Assembly: GCF_003057745.1 (NCBI RefSeq)
Contig: NZ_QBJD02000007.1
Span: 62,001-126,000, forward strand
Source of the DNA: Enterobacter sp. RIT418
GTDB lineage: Bacteria; Pseudomonadota; Gammaproteobacteria; Enterobacterales; Enterobacteriaceae
Length of the DNA: 64,000 bases
Direction of reading: 5' to 3'
The notes beneath the pieces were generated by a model. It was not told the origin of the DNA and did not search any database. It worked only from the letters and a program-made list of their open reading frames with translations. Position numbers and translations under genes: made by a program. Within the stretch, counting starts at the first letter, position 1, and each line of letters begins with the position of its first letter. Shown in pieces: positions 1 through 9,291 of this stretch.

Positions 1-553
1 CGTTGGTGCCGCCCTGCACTTCTTCCCCTTCTGCGGAACCGTCCGAGCAGTTTTGCAGCGCATCCTGACGCATGGCGCTGTGCCAGGCGATGCGCAGATT
101 CATGTTGTAGTTGTAATAGTGGTATGCCGGAAGCTGGCTTTGCCCTGACGGTATGGTGGCAATAAGCGGAAAGCTGCCGCTGACGTTGGCATTGCTATCC
201 GCGGCCAGGGTCTGCTGAATCAGGTTCCCGCTGCTGGCTGGCCCCAGCTCCTGAGCGCGCGCTGTGCCGTTAAGCAGGCGGAAGAGAAGGGTGTACTGTT
301 TCCCCTCCTGGTCCCCCGGCGAGATCATCTGAAAGGGCGGGGCGTCGATGCTGCTGAGGCAAACGTTGATGTACTCTGTCGCCCCGAGATTATCCGCCTG
401 ACAGCTAAATTTTACCTCGGTGTTGACGGAGGTGGTATTGCCCGCAACGACGTTGCCAAAGTTAATGGCGGGCGTGGAGGTTATCCAGCACTCTGCGGCC
501 ATCACCTTAATGGACAGGACGATCAGCAATAATAACGGCACTCTTAATGACAC
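1..553 (-). CDS. Csu-type pilus tip protein with spore coat U domain (3' end outside window)
   Basis: The reading frame is open from a GTG at 553 down to the window edge, so about 184 residues are seen and the C-terminus is missing. A GGAG sequence lies about 7 bases before the GTG, and the first 20 residues form a hydrophobic signal peptide ending near MAAE, which argues against the later ATG. The mature part has the cysteine-containing beta-rich pattern of spore coat protein U (SCPU) domain proteins, which are subunits and tip adhesins of archaic (sigma) chaperone-usher pili. The start overlaps the usher stop by 10 bases, so the two are translationally coupled. Being last in the operon fits a tip adhesin, but this is inferred from position. 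Confidence 0.8.
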   Translation of the reverse strand, partial: MSLRVPLLLLIVLSIKVMAAECWITSTPAINFGNVVAGNTTSVNTEVKFSCQADNLGATEYINVCLSSIDAPPFQMISPGDQEGKQYTLLFRLLNGTARAQELGPASSGNLIQQTLAADSNANVSGSFPLIATIPSGQSQLPAYHYYNYNMNLRIAWHSAMRQDALQNCSDGSAEGEEVQGGTN

Positions 554-2844
554 AGTTGTTCTCCGATATTCTGTATGGATGACGCGGTACGCGGCGCGGG
601 AAGCGTGACCCGGCACTCTCCCTCACCGGTTTTCACCACCAGTTGACCCGGCAGGGGTGGGTCTTCAAGCCAGATAAACCCATCGCGTCCCACGATGGTG
701 CTGCCGTGTGGCGTTGAAACGATGCTGCCCAGCGGGAGCGGCGTGCCGCGGCTGTCGACCAGCCTGGCCTGAACCGTCACGGCGTGATGGACGTTGAAAT
801 CGACTTTTACCGCGCTGCTGTTACCCGGCCTGGCATACATGTCGGTGACGGGGGCGATGACATCGGCAGGCAGGTCAAGCGGGTTAATGCTGACTTTGCT
901 GTTGTGGTAGCGCGGCAGGTCGGTCAGTAGGATATAACCGTCCTCATCGGTTTCGCCTGCCGGGCGATTTTCCAGCATCACCGGCACGTGCCCGATACCG
1001 CGCGTTGAGACCAGCGCTAAGCCCTGCTCGCTGTAGCGCAGGGGGTGCAGGCTGTGATCCAGCAGCGTCAGGCTGCCTTCGGCAGAGGCGTACTGATTGC
1101 TCGCGTTTGCGCTTTTCTCCAGCCCAACATGCCACTCTCCGGCGTGGCTCAGATAGCCCACGTCACCATACGTTTCCCGGCGTTCGCCAACGTTTTGCCC
1201 AAGTTGCCACGACCAGCCGCCTGTCTGGTCGTCTGGCTGGTGGCGATAGTCCATTCGCGGCGAATCCTGGTTTGCCTGGAGTGAGAGGGTGTTCTGGCGC
1301 CCAAGAGGGACCGAGAGCAAAAGCTGAACGTTGCTCGACGAGTCCGTAAACGCGCGGGTATAGCTCAGCGTGGCGGAAATATGCGCCGGTAGGGTAACGG
1401 ACCAGGAGGCGTTGAAATAGCGTTGTTTATTGCCCTGTATGTCTTGTTCCACCCAGCCCAGGCCTGGCGTACCCAGGTGTGAGAATGAATGGCTTAACCA
1501 CACGCTATCGCTGCGCCTGACGGGCACGGCACCGCTCATGCGGGCATTATCGGCGAACGCAGGATTGGTACGCACGGTGCTGGCAGAGATGCTCGTCCCG
1601 CCGCCGTTCCATTGCCAGCCAAGACCCCACTGTGTCCCCTGACCGTATGGGCTGTCGCTCACCGCGACGTGTTGGCTGACAATGCCGGCGTTTGGGGATA
1701 TCAGCCAGTCAATCCCCGTTCCGATATTGCGCAGTTTATGCTGCTGCTCCGTATGTAGCGCCAGCGTCAGCTGGTTGTTGACCCCATAGCGCCAGCCGGC
1801 GTCGAGCATCGGCGACGCGGCGTAGTCGTCGGAGCGCTGGGCGTAGTTTTGCCGCATCCAGCCGATGTCCAGAGAGCCGCTGCTAAGCCCTTCGGCCAGC
1901 ATTCCCGGAGCCCCGTATACATCAAGCTGTACGGTACGACGCTGGCCGTTGATATCGGTAATGACCAGCTGCGCCTGTCCGCTTCCGGTGAAGGTGGGTA
2001 GAGCATCCAGCGTAAACGCCCCCGGCGTGACGCGCTGGCTGCTCTCCCTGAGCCCGTCAATGTAAAGATCGACCGTTGAAGGCAGGACCGCCGTGTCGCT
2101 GTAGCGGCTACGCGGTTCGGTGTTGAGATGGGGATCGAGTTCGAAATTACGCGCCCAGTGCAGGCCCCCAAAGCGGACCTGCCGACTCCAGCGCGTGCCC
2201 GTGGTGATGCTGTCTCCCAGCGCCAGGGTGGTCAGCGAATCGGTGTTGTCCCACTGCCAGCGGGATTCAAGACGCGTATGGGTGGGCCGGGCGGCGCTGT
2301 TTTCCTCTCCGGCATGGCTTGAAAAGCTGCTGCTAAGCGTCCCGGGCAGCACCCCGGACGCGGTCCACTGGGTCTGGGCATTCAGCTGGCGCTTTCCCTG
2401 AGCATTGCTGGCGTAGAGAGCGTAGCCGAGCGTAAATGCGCTGATGGGCTGGGCTTCGGGATAGGCGTATTGCTGGGGCGATTTTTCGAGCGTCAGATGC
2501 TGCTGCCCCTCGAGCGCCTTTGCCTCGGCCGTAATCGACACCTGCTGGGCAAGCAGGTCAATATCAACCTTCAGGCCCGGCAGGGCCGTCAGTTCAACCC
2601 ATCCGCCGTGGTTATCTGGGGCGCGGAGCCCCAGTTTTTTGACGTCGCTGTCGCTAATCCACAGCGTATCTTCCACCACCCGGCAGGCCCATAGATCGCC
2701 CCGCGGGGCGCGATTAACGGTGATGGCCAGCCATTGCACGGTGTCGGCGGCACCATCAGCGCGGGCTGACAGCATCAACGGTAGCCAAAGCAGGAGCGCG
2801 ATAAGCGAGAGGGCGCAGGGGTATCTGGCTGGCATGGAGATCAT
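544..2844 (-). CDS. Archaic (Csu-type) fimbrial outer membrane usher
   Basis: A 766-residue protein with an N-terminal signal peptide (about residues 1-29, ending in SARA) and long beta-strand-rich repeats typical of a 24-strand usher barrel. Ushers form the outer membrane pore that takes chaperone-subunit complexes and assembles the pilus. The length, the short N-terminal domain and the neighbouring SCPU-domain protein point to the archaic CsuD-like branch and not to FimD. The start shown overlaps the chaperone gene by 89 bases; an internal ATG three codons later is equally possible. It lies between chaperone and tip protein in an operon read leftwards. Confidence 0.88.
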   Translation of the reverse strand: MISMPARYPCALSLIALLLWLPLMLSARADGAADTVQWLAITVNRAPRGDLWACRVVEDTLWISDSDVKKLGLRAPDNHGGWVELTALPGLKVDIDLLAQQVSITAEAKALEGQQHLTLEKSPQQYAYPEAQPISAFTLGYALYASNAQGKRQLNAQTQWTASGVLPGTLSSSFSSHAGEENSAARPTHTRLESRWQWDNTDSLTTLALGDSITTGTRWSRQVRFGGLHWARNFELDPHLNTEPRSRYSDTAVLPSTVDLYIDGLRESSQRVTPGAFTLDALPTFTGSGQAQLVITDINGQRRTVQLDVYGAPGMLAEGLSSGSLDIGWMRQNYAQRSDDYAASPMLDAGWRYGVNNQLTLALHTEQQHKLRNIGTGIDWLISPNAGIVSQHVAVSDSPYGQGTQWGLGWQWNGGGTSISASTVRTNPAFADNARMSGAVPVRRSDSVWLSHSFSHLGTPGLGWVEQDIQGNKQRYFNASWSVTLPAHISATLSYTRAFTDSSSNVQLLLSVPLGRQNTLSLQANQDSPRMDYRHQPDDQTGGWSWQLGQNVGERRETYGDVGYLSHAGEWHVGLEKSANASNQYASAEGSLTLLDHSLHPLRYSEQGLALVSTRGIGHVPVMLENRPAGETDEDGYILLTDLPRYHNSKVSINPLDLPADVIAPVTDMYARPGNSSAVKVDFNVHHAVTVQARLVDSRGTPLPLGSIVSTPHGSTIVGRDGFIWLEDPPLPGQLVVKTGEGECRVTLPAPRTASSIQNIGEQLCH

Positions 2845-3532
2845 CGTTGAGGTAGACGCGTAACGCGCTGAGCGTATGGTGTGGTGCTTGCTTAAGTTTC
2901 ACCAGAGCGGTCTGTCCGGGCAGTACATAGCCCGCCAGGCCTTTAACCGATCCCGCAACCTGCCCACTGGCCGTCAGGGCCTCAAGATGGCTTAGGCGAA
3001 TATGGCTTTTTCCGGCGTTATAGCATCGGATAACCGCCGGGCTGTCTGCCTGTTCACAGCTCAGGGCATCGCGACCGGCGGGGCTATTCTGGGCACCGGC
3101 AATAAACACCGGAATCGAATAGCGCAGCAGGAAGTGCACGCCGTTGGGATTGGCCGAATGGGAAGGGCTATCCGGCAGCTCATCAATGACCAGCCGGTAG
3201 CTTTGCTCTTGTTCACGGATGTCTGGCTGCATGACGATAATGCGGACCAGCTGTTGCTGGCCCGGCGCCAGCGCGGTCATCGCCGGGCTGCTGACGACCT
3301 TATCGGTGGCGACCAGGACATCCTGACCGTTTTTCTGTGTCCATTCGTATACCCGTAACTGTGCATGAATGGCCGTTTTTCCGCTGTTGGTGAGGGTGAC
3401 CGCTGCCGCTCTTTGATCGCTTTGCATACCAAGCGTGACGGGGGCCACCTGCAGCGTGGCGGCCAGCGCGTAGCGTGACAGCAGCGCCAGCGTCAGGATC
3501 CACAGAATGAGGCAGGGAAAATAACGACGCAC
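2756..3532 (-). CDS. Periplasmic pilus chaperone, Csu type
   Basis: A 258-residue protein with a signal peptide (about residues 1-24, ending ALA) followed by two immunoglobulin-like domains. The first contains the VYEW and LVRIIV strands seen in PapD-like and CsuC-like chaperones. Such chaperones hold pilus subunits folded in the periplasm by donating a strand and deliver them to the usher. It starts 2 bases after the subunit stop and its last 29 codons overlap the usher start, so the operon is very tightly packed. The extended C-terminal tail encoded in the overlap lies beyond the recognisable second domain. Confidence 0.87.
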   Translation of the reverse strand: MRRYFPCLILWILTLALLSRYALAATLQVAPVTLGMQSDQRAAAVTLTNSGKTAIHAQLRVYEWTQKNGQDVLVATDKVVSSPAMTALAPGQQQLVRIIVMQPDIREQEQSYRLVIDELPDSPSHSANPNGVHFLLRYSIPVFIAGAQNSPAGRDALSCEQADSPAVIRCYNAGKSHIRLSHLEALTASGQVAGSVKGLAGYVLPGQTALVKLKQAPHHTLSALRVYLNDDLHASQIPLRPLAYRAPALATVDAVSPR

Positions 3533-3534
3533 GA

Positions 3535-4032
3535 TCAGTACACCAGGTTTAAGGTGATGTCGTCGCTGTAGGCGCCTGCCTGTGCAGTCGTCAGGGCACC
3601 CGCGTCAATCACGCCATAGAGCGTCTCTTTCTGCTGCTGACCGTTGCCGGTGTCGGTTAGCCCATCGGTGCTGGTGATTTGCGTCTGCTTGCCCTCGTCA
3701 GCAAAGAGTTTCCAGGCGATCTTCTGGGCGCCCGTTTCGCCGTTTTCCGGCTTCAGCCAGAAGGTGCCGTTCTCGCTGCTGTCGTTACTGATGGCGGAGA
3801 GAGTGAACGGGGTACCGTTGGTACAGACAATATCGACCTGCGTGCTGGCCTGAATTTCGCCCGATTCATCCGAGCCGTGGCTCGCGAAATTGAGGTCGTT
3901 GGCTTTGAGAGTGCAGGACTTCACCACCTCAAGCGAGACGTGCATCGTCGCGCTTGCGGTATTGTCTGCGGCGATCGCGGCCGCAGGAAGCAGGAGAGCG
4001 GAACAACATACAGCAGTAGTGATAATTTTCAT
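3535..4032 (-). CDS. Csu-type pilus major subunit, SCPU domain
   Basis: The protein is 165 residues from the ATG at 4032. This start was chosen because a signal peptide (MKIITTAVCC to AAAIAA) begins there and an AGGAA sequence sits 8 bases upstream; the frame is open further upstream but the extra residues would put a second hydrophobic stretch before the signal. The mature part has paired cysteines (SCTLKA and IVCTNG) and ends in a beta strand (DDITLNLVY), as in SCPU pilins such as CsuA/B. It is the first structural gene of the operon and probably the main shaft subunit. Confidence 0.85.
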   Translation of the reverse strand: MKIITTAVCCSALLLPAAAIAADNTASATMHVSLEVVKSCTLKANDLNFASHGSDESGEIQASTQVDIVCTNGTPFTLSAISNDSSENGTFWLKPENGETGAQKIAWKLFADEGKQTQITSTDGLTDTGNGQQQKETLYGVIDAGALTTAQAGAYSDDITLNLVY

Positions 4033-4064
4033 GATCTTATTTCCTGACATGAGTAACAGTGCAA

Positions 4065-4607
4065 TTACAAAGAGAATGACCAAGCGTCCAGCAGGCAAAG
4101 TTTTCGATGAAAATCCGCCATGCTGCGACAGCAAAATTTGTTCATCGCGTTACGCTTGTGGGTGTAGATCGTTTTAGGTGATTTTTTCAGGATTTTTGCA
4201 ATGCGGACCGGAGTGAATCCTTTATGCAACAGCATGCATACCCGCATCTCCTGATCCGAGAGCGTGGCGGCGTTTGCGAAAGCGAATGTCTTGTCGCTAA
4301 AACTGTGGCTCAGCTGCGCAAGAGATAGGTTATCCGCGACCACTCTGACCCGCGCGTTGCGCAGGCAGGCGTTAACGTCGCAGACTCGCGCGGCGTCCGT
4401 AAATACCAGCCAGTTCTGTCCGAGGTGGGTATTAAGCAGCCGTTCCTGTAGGCGCAGAAGCCCTTTAGGCGTAACGTCATCGATCCAGTACATCTCCGGA
4501 CGGGGAGTGACCGCCGCTGAAATCATCGAATGTAGGCCAAGCCATAAAAAAGCATTGTCGCTTAGAATAATGACCTGATAGCCAGCGTTGGGAATGAATG
4601 GCGTCAT
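4065..4607 (-). CDS. LuxR-type transcription regulator beside pilus operon
   Basis: This 180-residue protein starts at an ATG whose last bases overlap the stop of the EAL gene (ATGA, 4604-4607); a GTG 12 bases earlier is also possible. The C-terminal half (about 110-165) is a LuxR/FixJ helix-turn-helix with LSDQEMRVCMLLHKGF and SPKTIYTHKRNAMNK. The N-terminal half resembles the degenerate receiver-like domain of YjjQ, BglJ and RcsB-partner proteins and lacks a clear phosphorylatable aspartate. It ends 32 bases before the pilus subunit start, so it is likely a local activator of the pilus genes; that role is inferred. Confidence 0.82.
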   Translation of the reverse strand: MTPFIPNAGYQVIILSDNAFLWLGLHSMISAAVTPRPEMYWIDDVTPKGLLRLQERLLNTHLGQNWLVFTDAARVCDVNACLRNARVRVVADNLSLAQLSHSFSDKTFAFANAATLSDQEMRVCMLLHKGFTPVRIAKILKKSPKTIYTHKRNAMNKFCCRSMADFHRKLCLLDAWSFSL

Positions 4608-5287
4608 GTTTTGTCCCACAGATAGCCCTGGCCGTAGTCAGCCACGCTGGCACGGGCCAGCTCGAAATCACCCACGGTTTCGATGCCTTCTATCAGCACC
4701 TTGCTGGCGACGCGCTTGCACTGGCGAGTGAGATGCAGGAACTTCGCCTGCTCGGTGCGTCCGCTCCAGAAGGTGTGTTTGTCAATTTTGATGCCGCAGA
4801 AGCGGATCTGGCTGGTCAGAAGGTTGGGAAGAATGTCTTCGCAGACATCGTCAGCCCACGCTTCGATCCCCCACTGATGGAGCGTTGCGATGCATATCCG
4901 CAGGGTTAGGCTTTGCGCATCGTTGAGCTGTACCAGCGCATGGAGATCGGTGACCTCGATCGCAAGCCTTTCCGGGTACGGCGTTTCTTCTTTTATCCTG
5001 TCGAGGAAGTCCGTTTCCAGCAGCAAATCCGATGTTGCGTTGAGATAATACTTTTCTCCCGCCTCGCAAAACATGGCATGACGAAGCTGCGCAAAGAAGT
5101 GCGCCTTACGCTGCGCCAAGGACATCGAGCCAAAGTAATCTTCGAGATCGACGTGGGGATTTGCCGTGGACAATACCTCCCAGGCAATCACATTTTCGCT
5201 GCGAAGTGCCCGGATGGATTCGAACTTATAGCCGGTAAGCATGATAAAAGTGCGTAATGCTCCGTTATGATTCATAGAGCAGCACAT
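4604..5287 (-). CDS. EAL-domain protein, possible c-di-GMP phosphodiesterase
   Basis: A 227-residue stand-alone EAL domain with no sensor or membrane part. The signature motif reads WEVL in place of EAL. Other expected active-site positions are visible: N in LNATSD, E in AIEVTD, the paired D in ADDVCED, K in IKIDK, E in IEGIE and Q in GQGYLW. The loop after the paired aspartates (normally DFG) is altered, so it could be an active phosphodiesterase or a c-di-GMP or protein-binding relic. It is cotranscribed with the LuxR gene. The start is uncertain: 5287, 5275 and 5242 are in frame and none has a strong ribosome binding site. Confidence 0.82.
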   Translation of the reverse strand: MCCSMNHNGALRTFIMLTGYKFESIRALRSENVIAWEVLSTANPHVDLEDYFGSMSLAQRKAHFFAQLRHAMFCEAGEKYYLNATSDLLLETDFLDRIKEETPYPERLAIEVTDLHALVQLNDAQSLTLRICIATLHQWGIEAWADDVCEDILPNLLTSQIRFCGIKIDKHTFWSGRTEQAKFLHLTRQCKRVASKVLIEGIETVGDFELARASVADYGQGYLWDKT

Positions 5288-5391
5288 GTTATTTATTTAT
5301 CTTTTTGCGGGATATTTATAAATTAAATCGGGAAATATAAAGTGTTTTTATCTAATTTATAATTGTTATATAGGATTATATATTTTCATAA
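5288..5391 (-). promoter_or_regulatory. AT-rich promoter region of the EAL-LuxR-pilus cluster
   Basis: About 100 bases of strongly AT-rich DNA lie between the opgB terminator and the EAL gene, in contrast to the GC-rich surroundings. It contains several TATA-like hexamers on the minus strand. It is the only sizeable gap before the six-gene leftward cluster, so the main promoter is probably here. AT-richness suggests H-NS silencing, which is inferred only. Confidence 0.45.
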
Positions 5392-5414
5392 GTGCCCGGC
5401 AGAATGCCGGGCAC
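5392..5414 (-). terminator. Hairpin after opgB
   Basis: GTGCCCGGC and GCCGGGCAC form a perfect 9-bp stem with a 5-base loop just after the opgB stop. There is no long T-run, so termination strength is uncertain. Confidence 0.55.
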
Positions 5415-5421
5415 GGGCGCG

Positions 5422-7719
5422 TTAACCTTGTGCACTGACGATTTTGATTTCGACCATGCCAATCCCCAGCTTGCGCGGAGAATGGCCGAGAATATTCCCT
5501 TCGTTCGTCGACTGCGGCTGCGGCGGAACGATGACAACGGTATTGCTTCGGGAGGGATTGTCGAAGCGCAGCGTCGTGGTGCTGACGTCGTGTCCGAGCG
5601 TCAGGGTTTGTTCTTTATCACCAACGCGCACGGGAATAGGCTGGCTGGCATTAGGCCCAAACGCCTTAGCCGTAATCACCAGATCGAATTTTTCCGGCAG
5701 AGTCTGCGCGTACTCAATTTTCACCTCGTCCCCCAGCTGGGCGTTAGACCAACGCCCCCAGGATTCCGGGCGCGAGATCCCGCTGAACTGCTTCACCTCT
5801 TCCGGCGCGCCGGCCACGTTAAAGATAAAGCTGTCCGCCTTATAGCGAATATCGTTGTCGACAATTTTCAGCATATCCACGTTGCGCTGATAGCGGGCGG
5901 TATCAACGACCGTATCTCTGAACGCGGTTTTGCCTTTCCACTGCGGCTTATCAACGTGCTGAACGGTTTGTTCGCCCCCGAGCTGGCCCTGAGAAACGCA
6001 CCAGTCGGTTGAAAGCGACAGCGGCTGCGACCAGAGCTGACCCATCTTGTAGCATCTGTCGACCCAGACGAAATTATCGCGCGGGGCAAAATCAGCGAGC
6101 TGGAAGCGCAGCGGCGCGGAGTATTCACTTTCCGGCAGCGGCTCGACGCGCTTGTCAGAAACGCGCAGCAGCAGCGGCAGGCGGAAGTGGCTGCCGGAGA
6201 AGGCAATCATGCTTTTATCCCGATCTATCGTGAAATCTTTCATCTCCTTCGGGAAGTTCCACAGGCGGATGATATCCGGCTTCCACGCGAGGATTTTTTC
6301 CTTCATGTTGAGGAACACTTCCGACAGCGACTGCCCCGACAGCGTGCTGCGCCCCAGGCCGATAAAGTTATCGCCCCCCAGAATATCCAGCACGGTGGCG
6401 CCGTTATCCATGGAGTTGCGCTTGGTGGCGATGACCTCCTGCTGAGGTTTGTCGCCGCGAAGGACGAAGAACAGATTGCTGCGATCGAGCTTGTTGAGAT
6501 CGTCCCATGCGCTGTTTTTCATTGCCAGGTGGTCGGAAGAGACGACGATGACCGTATTTTTAAAGTACGGCGAGGCTTTGATTTTCTCGACCAGCGCCGC
6601 GATATGCTCCTGGCTACAGGCGACGGCGCTGAACGATTTATTGCTTTTACCGTTCACGTCGTAGCTTTTGCGCTGGCAGGTGCGCGAGACAAAGCCGTCC
6701 GGATGGTGGGTATCCACGGTCAGGGCAAAGAGCGAGAAGCGTTTGCCCGCGCGGGAGAGTTCCTCAAATTTCTTCCAGGTTTCGTCCAGCACCGTGTCGT
6801 CGTAAAAGCCCCAGTCGTTGCGGTAGGCAGGATCGGCGACCGTGGTCTTTAGCTCTTCCGAACCATACAGATGGTCAAACCCGTGGGATTTCAGGAACAC
6901 GTCTTTTCCGGCGAAGCGCAGGTTCGCGCCCTGCATAAAGTAGTTTTCGTAACCGGAGTTTTTTAGGATATCGCCCAGACAAATATTCTGCGGGAAGAAG
7001 CTCGACATCGACGCCGAGGCGTTCCCTTCAAACGGCGCAAAGAGCGGGATGCCGCACTGGGAGACGACCATACCGGCGATAGTATAATCCGTGCCGGGCA
7101 GCTGCACGGTGTGGCTAAAGTCGAGGCCTTCGTTTTTTAGCGCGCCAAGTTCGGGCGTCAGGTTGGGGAAGGCGTCGTTATCAAAATAGGTACGTTCCAG
7201 GCTTTCCCCGTAGATATAGACGAGGTTGAGCTTAGGCTCGGCAATCTTTTTCGACGGCTCTTTGTAGTAGGCGACAAAATCCGGATCGCCATCGCGGGAC
7301 TGGGATTTCACCAGTTCCGTAATTTGGTGAAATGCCGGGCTGGCATCCACTGACGCCAGCGCCAGAATAAGCGCCAGCACGCTGTAGCCGAAATGATAGG
7401 GATGGTGTCGACGACGGCGCAGCACCCAGGCCAGTGAGCCGAAGATGGCTACCAGCGCAACAACCAGGCCTAAGCCTGGAAGTATGTACTTACCAACTCC
7501 TGCGCCCGTCAGGCTGTTCGTCAGGGTATAGAGGACGGCATCGTTAATACCGTCACCGGTGAAGTAATCGCTGGCATATAAGGTAATGTTTAAAACAATA
7601 AAAATGCCGAGAACGACCAGCGTGGCGATAAACCACCAGGTGTTGCGGCCAGCTTTCCAGGCGTAAATGCCGATGGAAGCCATAAAAAGGACAAGGGACA
7701 TTAACTCTGACAACAGCAT
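5422..7719 (-). CDS. opgB: Phosphoglycerol transferase I (OpgB/MdoB)
   Basis: A 765-residue inner membrane enzyme, close to the 763 residues of E. coli. It transfers phosphoglycerol from phosphatidylglycerol to membrane-derived (osmoregulated periplasmic) glucans. Four hydrophobic segments occupy about residues 1-130. A sulfatase/alkaline phosphatase-fold catalytic domain follows, with the [11 protein letters not shown] motif near residue 170 and the SSDHLAM metal-binding motif near residue 395. The C-terminal 250 residues form a periplasmic extension. It stands alone with its own terminator and a 265-base upstream gap. Confidence 0.95.
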   Translation of the reverse strand: MLLSELMSLVLFMASIGIYAWKAGRNTWWFIATLVVLGIFIVLNITLYASDYFTGDGINDAVLYTLTNSLTGAGVGKYILPGLGLVVALVAIFGSLAWVLRRRRHHPYHFGYSVLALILALASVDASPAFHQITELVKSQSRDGDPDFVAYYKEPSKKIAEPKLNLVYIYGESLERTYFDNDAFPNLTPELGALKNEGLDFSHTVQLPGTDYTIAGMVVSQCGIPLFAPFEGNASASMSSFFPQNICLGDILKNSGYENYFMQGANLRFAGKDVFLKSHGFDHLYGSEELKTTVADPAYRNDWGFYDDTVLDETWKKFEELSRAGKRFSLFALTVDTHHPDGFVSRTCQRKSYDVNGKSNKSFSAVACSQEHIAALVEKIKASPYFKNTVIVVSSDHLAMKNSAWDDLNKLDRSNLFFVLRGDKPQQEVIATKRNSMDNGATVLDILGGDNFIGLGRSTLSGQSLSEVFLNMKEKILAWKPDIIRLWNFPKEMKDFTIDRDKSMIAFSGSHFRLPLLLRVSDKRVEPLPESEYSAPLRFQLADFAPRDNFVWVDRCYKMGQLWSQPLSLSTDWCVSQGQLGGEQTVQHVDKPQWKGKTAFRDTVVDTARYQRNVDMLKIVDNDIRYKADSFIFNVAGAPEEVKQFSGISRPESWGRWSNAQLGDEVKIEYAQTLPEKFDLVITAKAFGPNASQPIPVRVGDKEQTLTLGHDVSTTTLRFDNPSRSNTVVIVPPQPQSTNEGNILGHSPRKLGIGMVEIKIVSAQG

Positions 7720-7984
7720 ATCCTCATGACGCCAGTTGCTTTGCTGGCTAAGCGTTTATTTTTTGGGTGATACAATGTAATCGCGATGTCGTTAAGCTGC
7801 AATTTTAGTGTCACAAAAGTGTGCTGTGGTTAGGATTTGGTTTAGAAAATCGTTTATTTGACGGCGGTCGCATCCAGGCATGAGGACGCTGAGAGAGGGC
7901 TTATGGGGGGAAACGCTCATTTCACGCCGCGTTGTAATGCTAATGCAATAAACACGGCATGTTGTGGCAGAAAATGGGGGGCGA
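7720..7984. promoter_or_regulatory. opgB upstream region
   Basis: A 265-base non-coding stretch between yjjA and opgB. It should hold the opgB promoter on the minus strand. No confident operator, RNA gene or small protein was recognised here. Confidence 0.35.
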
Positions 7985-8467
7985 TCAGGAGAGGAAATTA
8001 ACGCCCTGTTTTAACACCAGATCGCAGGCTTTGGTTTTCACCTGTTTACCCAGAGACGAGTTGCCGAGGGTGTCCAGGTTGAGCTGCTGGCCGTTTTTCG
8101 CGTTGAGCAGGCCCTGAATCCCGTCCATGTAGTTGGTGTCTTGCTTCTGCTCCTGGGTGTCCAGGCCCAGCTTGCCGAGCACCTGATTTTTCACGTTTTG
8201 CGCGTCGGTAACGGACGCCAGCTTTTGCTTCGCGCAGTATTCCAGAATCCCGGCCGCGTTGTTCATGGTGCCCGCGCTCAGGCTTTGCGAGCTGTTGCCG
8301 AGCAGGCCGGTCAGCGAAGACGCGGACAGTCCGCCCTGGCTTTTGCCGCTGTCTTTAGTGAGTTCATTCGCGGCGCTGGTCAAAGAATCCTGCCAGGATG
8401 CCGCCTGCGCCGTGCCTGCAACCAGCAGAACGCTAAAAAGTGTGCTGAAGAGAATCTGTTTTTTCAT
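7985..8467 (-). CDS. yjjA: DUF2501 family secreted protein YjjA
   Basis: A 160-residue protein with a signal peptide (about 1-22, ending AQA) and a DUF2501 body with two cysteines (EYCAKQ and KACDLV). Function is unknown in E. coli, where the gene lies in the same place between opgB and dnaC. The mature protein is small, polar and probably periplasmic. The start has a nearby GCCACG upstream with only a weak ribosome binding site. Confidence 0.9.
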   Translation of the reverse strand: MKKQILFSTLFSVLLVAGTAQAASWQDSLTSAANELTKDSGKSQGGLSASSLTGLLGNSSQSLSAGTMNNAAGILEYCAKQKLASVTDAQNVKNQVLGKLGLDTQEQKQDTNYMDGIQGLLNAKNGQQLNLDTLGNSSLGKQVKTKACDLVLKQGVNFLS

Positions 8468-8553
8468 CGTGGCTTACTCAAAATAGGTCCGTTTTGGGCC
8501 GGAAGTCGAACCAGTATAACGCCAGGGTTCGACGCACATTCATAGCAAAAATC

Positions 8554-9291
8554 CTAATACTCTTTGCCGGTGACGCGGCTGCGATAGCTTTCCCAGTCGA
8601 AGATGACGTACAGGCTGTTGCCGAGCTTCATGCGGTCCATGACGCGCTCGCCGAGCAGGCGGGTCATCTCGTCAATATTATGGTTGGTCAGCATGCCCGT
8701 TGGGCGTTTTGAGGAGGAGCGGCGGTCGACAATCTGGTTGATGATCACCTTTTCATAGCGCGATTCGGTTTGCACGCCAATTTCATCGATGACCAATAAA
8801 TCCACGTTGCTCAGGTCGTTGAGCAGCTGTTCTTCGCTGGTTTCACGGTTGCTGAACGTGTCTTTCATGGCGGACATGATGTCGGCAACGGTGATAATCA
8901 GCACCGACTTTCCGCGCAGCAAGAGCTCGTTGCAGATGGCGGCCGCCAGATGGTTTTTCCCGGTGCCGGGCTTGCCGCTAAAGATAAAGCTGGCGATGTT
9001 GCCGTCGAACTCGTCCACATACTGGCGCGCGGCGGCGAGAGCGTTCATCTGCCCGGTGGTTTCTACCTTGTAGTTATCAAACGAGCAGTTCTGGTGCAGC
9101 GGGCGGATGCCCGAGCGGTTGAAGGTGCGCTGCATTTTCATGGCGCGGTTTTCCCGGGCGAGCGCCGCCGCGCGGATTTCACCCTGTTCCTTTTGCCAGG
9201 CCAGCAGCTCTTCACCCGTGGTAAACGCGGGCTTGACGTTGGCGGGCATCATCTTCTGCAGACGTTTCATCAGGTCGCCGACATTTTTCAT
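8554..9291 (-). CDS. dnaC: DNA replication protein DnaC (helicase loader)
   Basis: A 245-residue AAA+ ATPase that loads DnaB helicase onto single-stranded DNA at oriC and at restart sites. Walker A is [12 protein letters not shown] (about residues 104-115) and Walker B is LLVIDEIG (about 166-173). The E. coli protein is also 245 residues. Its ATG overlaps the dnaT stop (ATGA), giving a dnaT-dnaC operon. Confidence 0.97.
   Translation of the reverse strand: MKNVGDLMKRLQKMMPANVKPAFTTGEELLAWQKEQGEIRAAALARENRAMKMQRTFNRSGIRPLHQNCSFDNYKVETTGQMNALAAARQYVDEFDGNIASFIFSGKPGTGKNHLAAAICNELLLRGKSVLIITVADIMSAMKDTFSNRETSEEQLLNDLSNVDLLVIDEIGVQTESRYEKVIINQIVDRRSSSKRPTGMLTNHNIDEMTRLLGERVMDRMKLGNSLYVIFDWESYRSRVTGKEY

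Noticed and set aside
420-608. A 62-residue plus-strand frame at the tip-protein/usher junction
   Set aside because: It lies antisense to two overlapping pilus genes and has no signal or family match.
7881-7948. A 22-codon plus-strand frame in the opgB-yjjA gap
   Set aside because: No ribosome binding site and no known counterpart; length is within chance.
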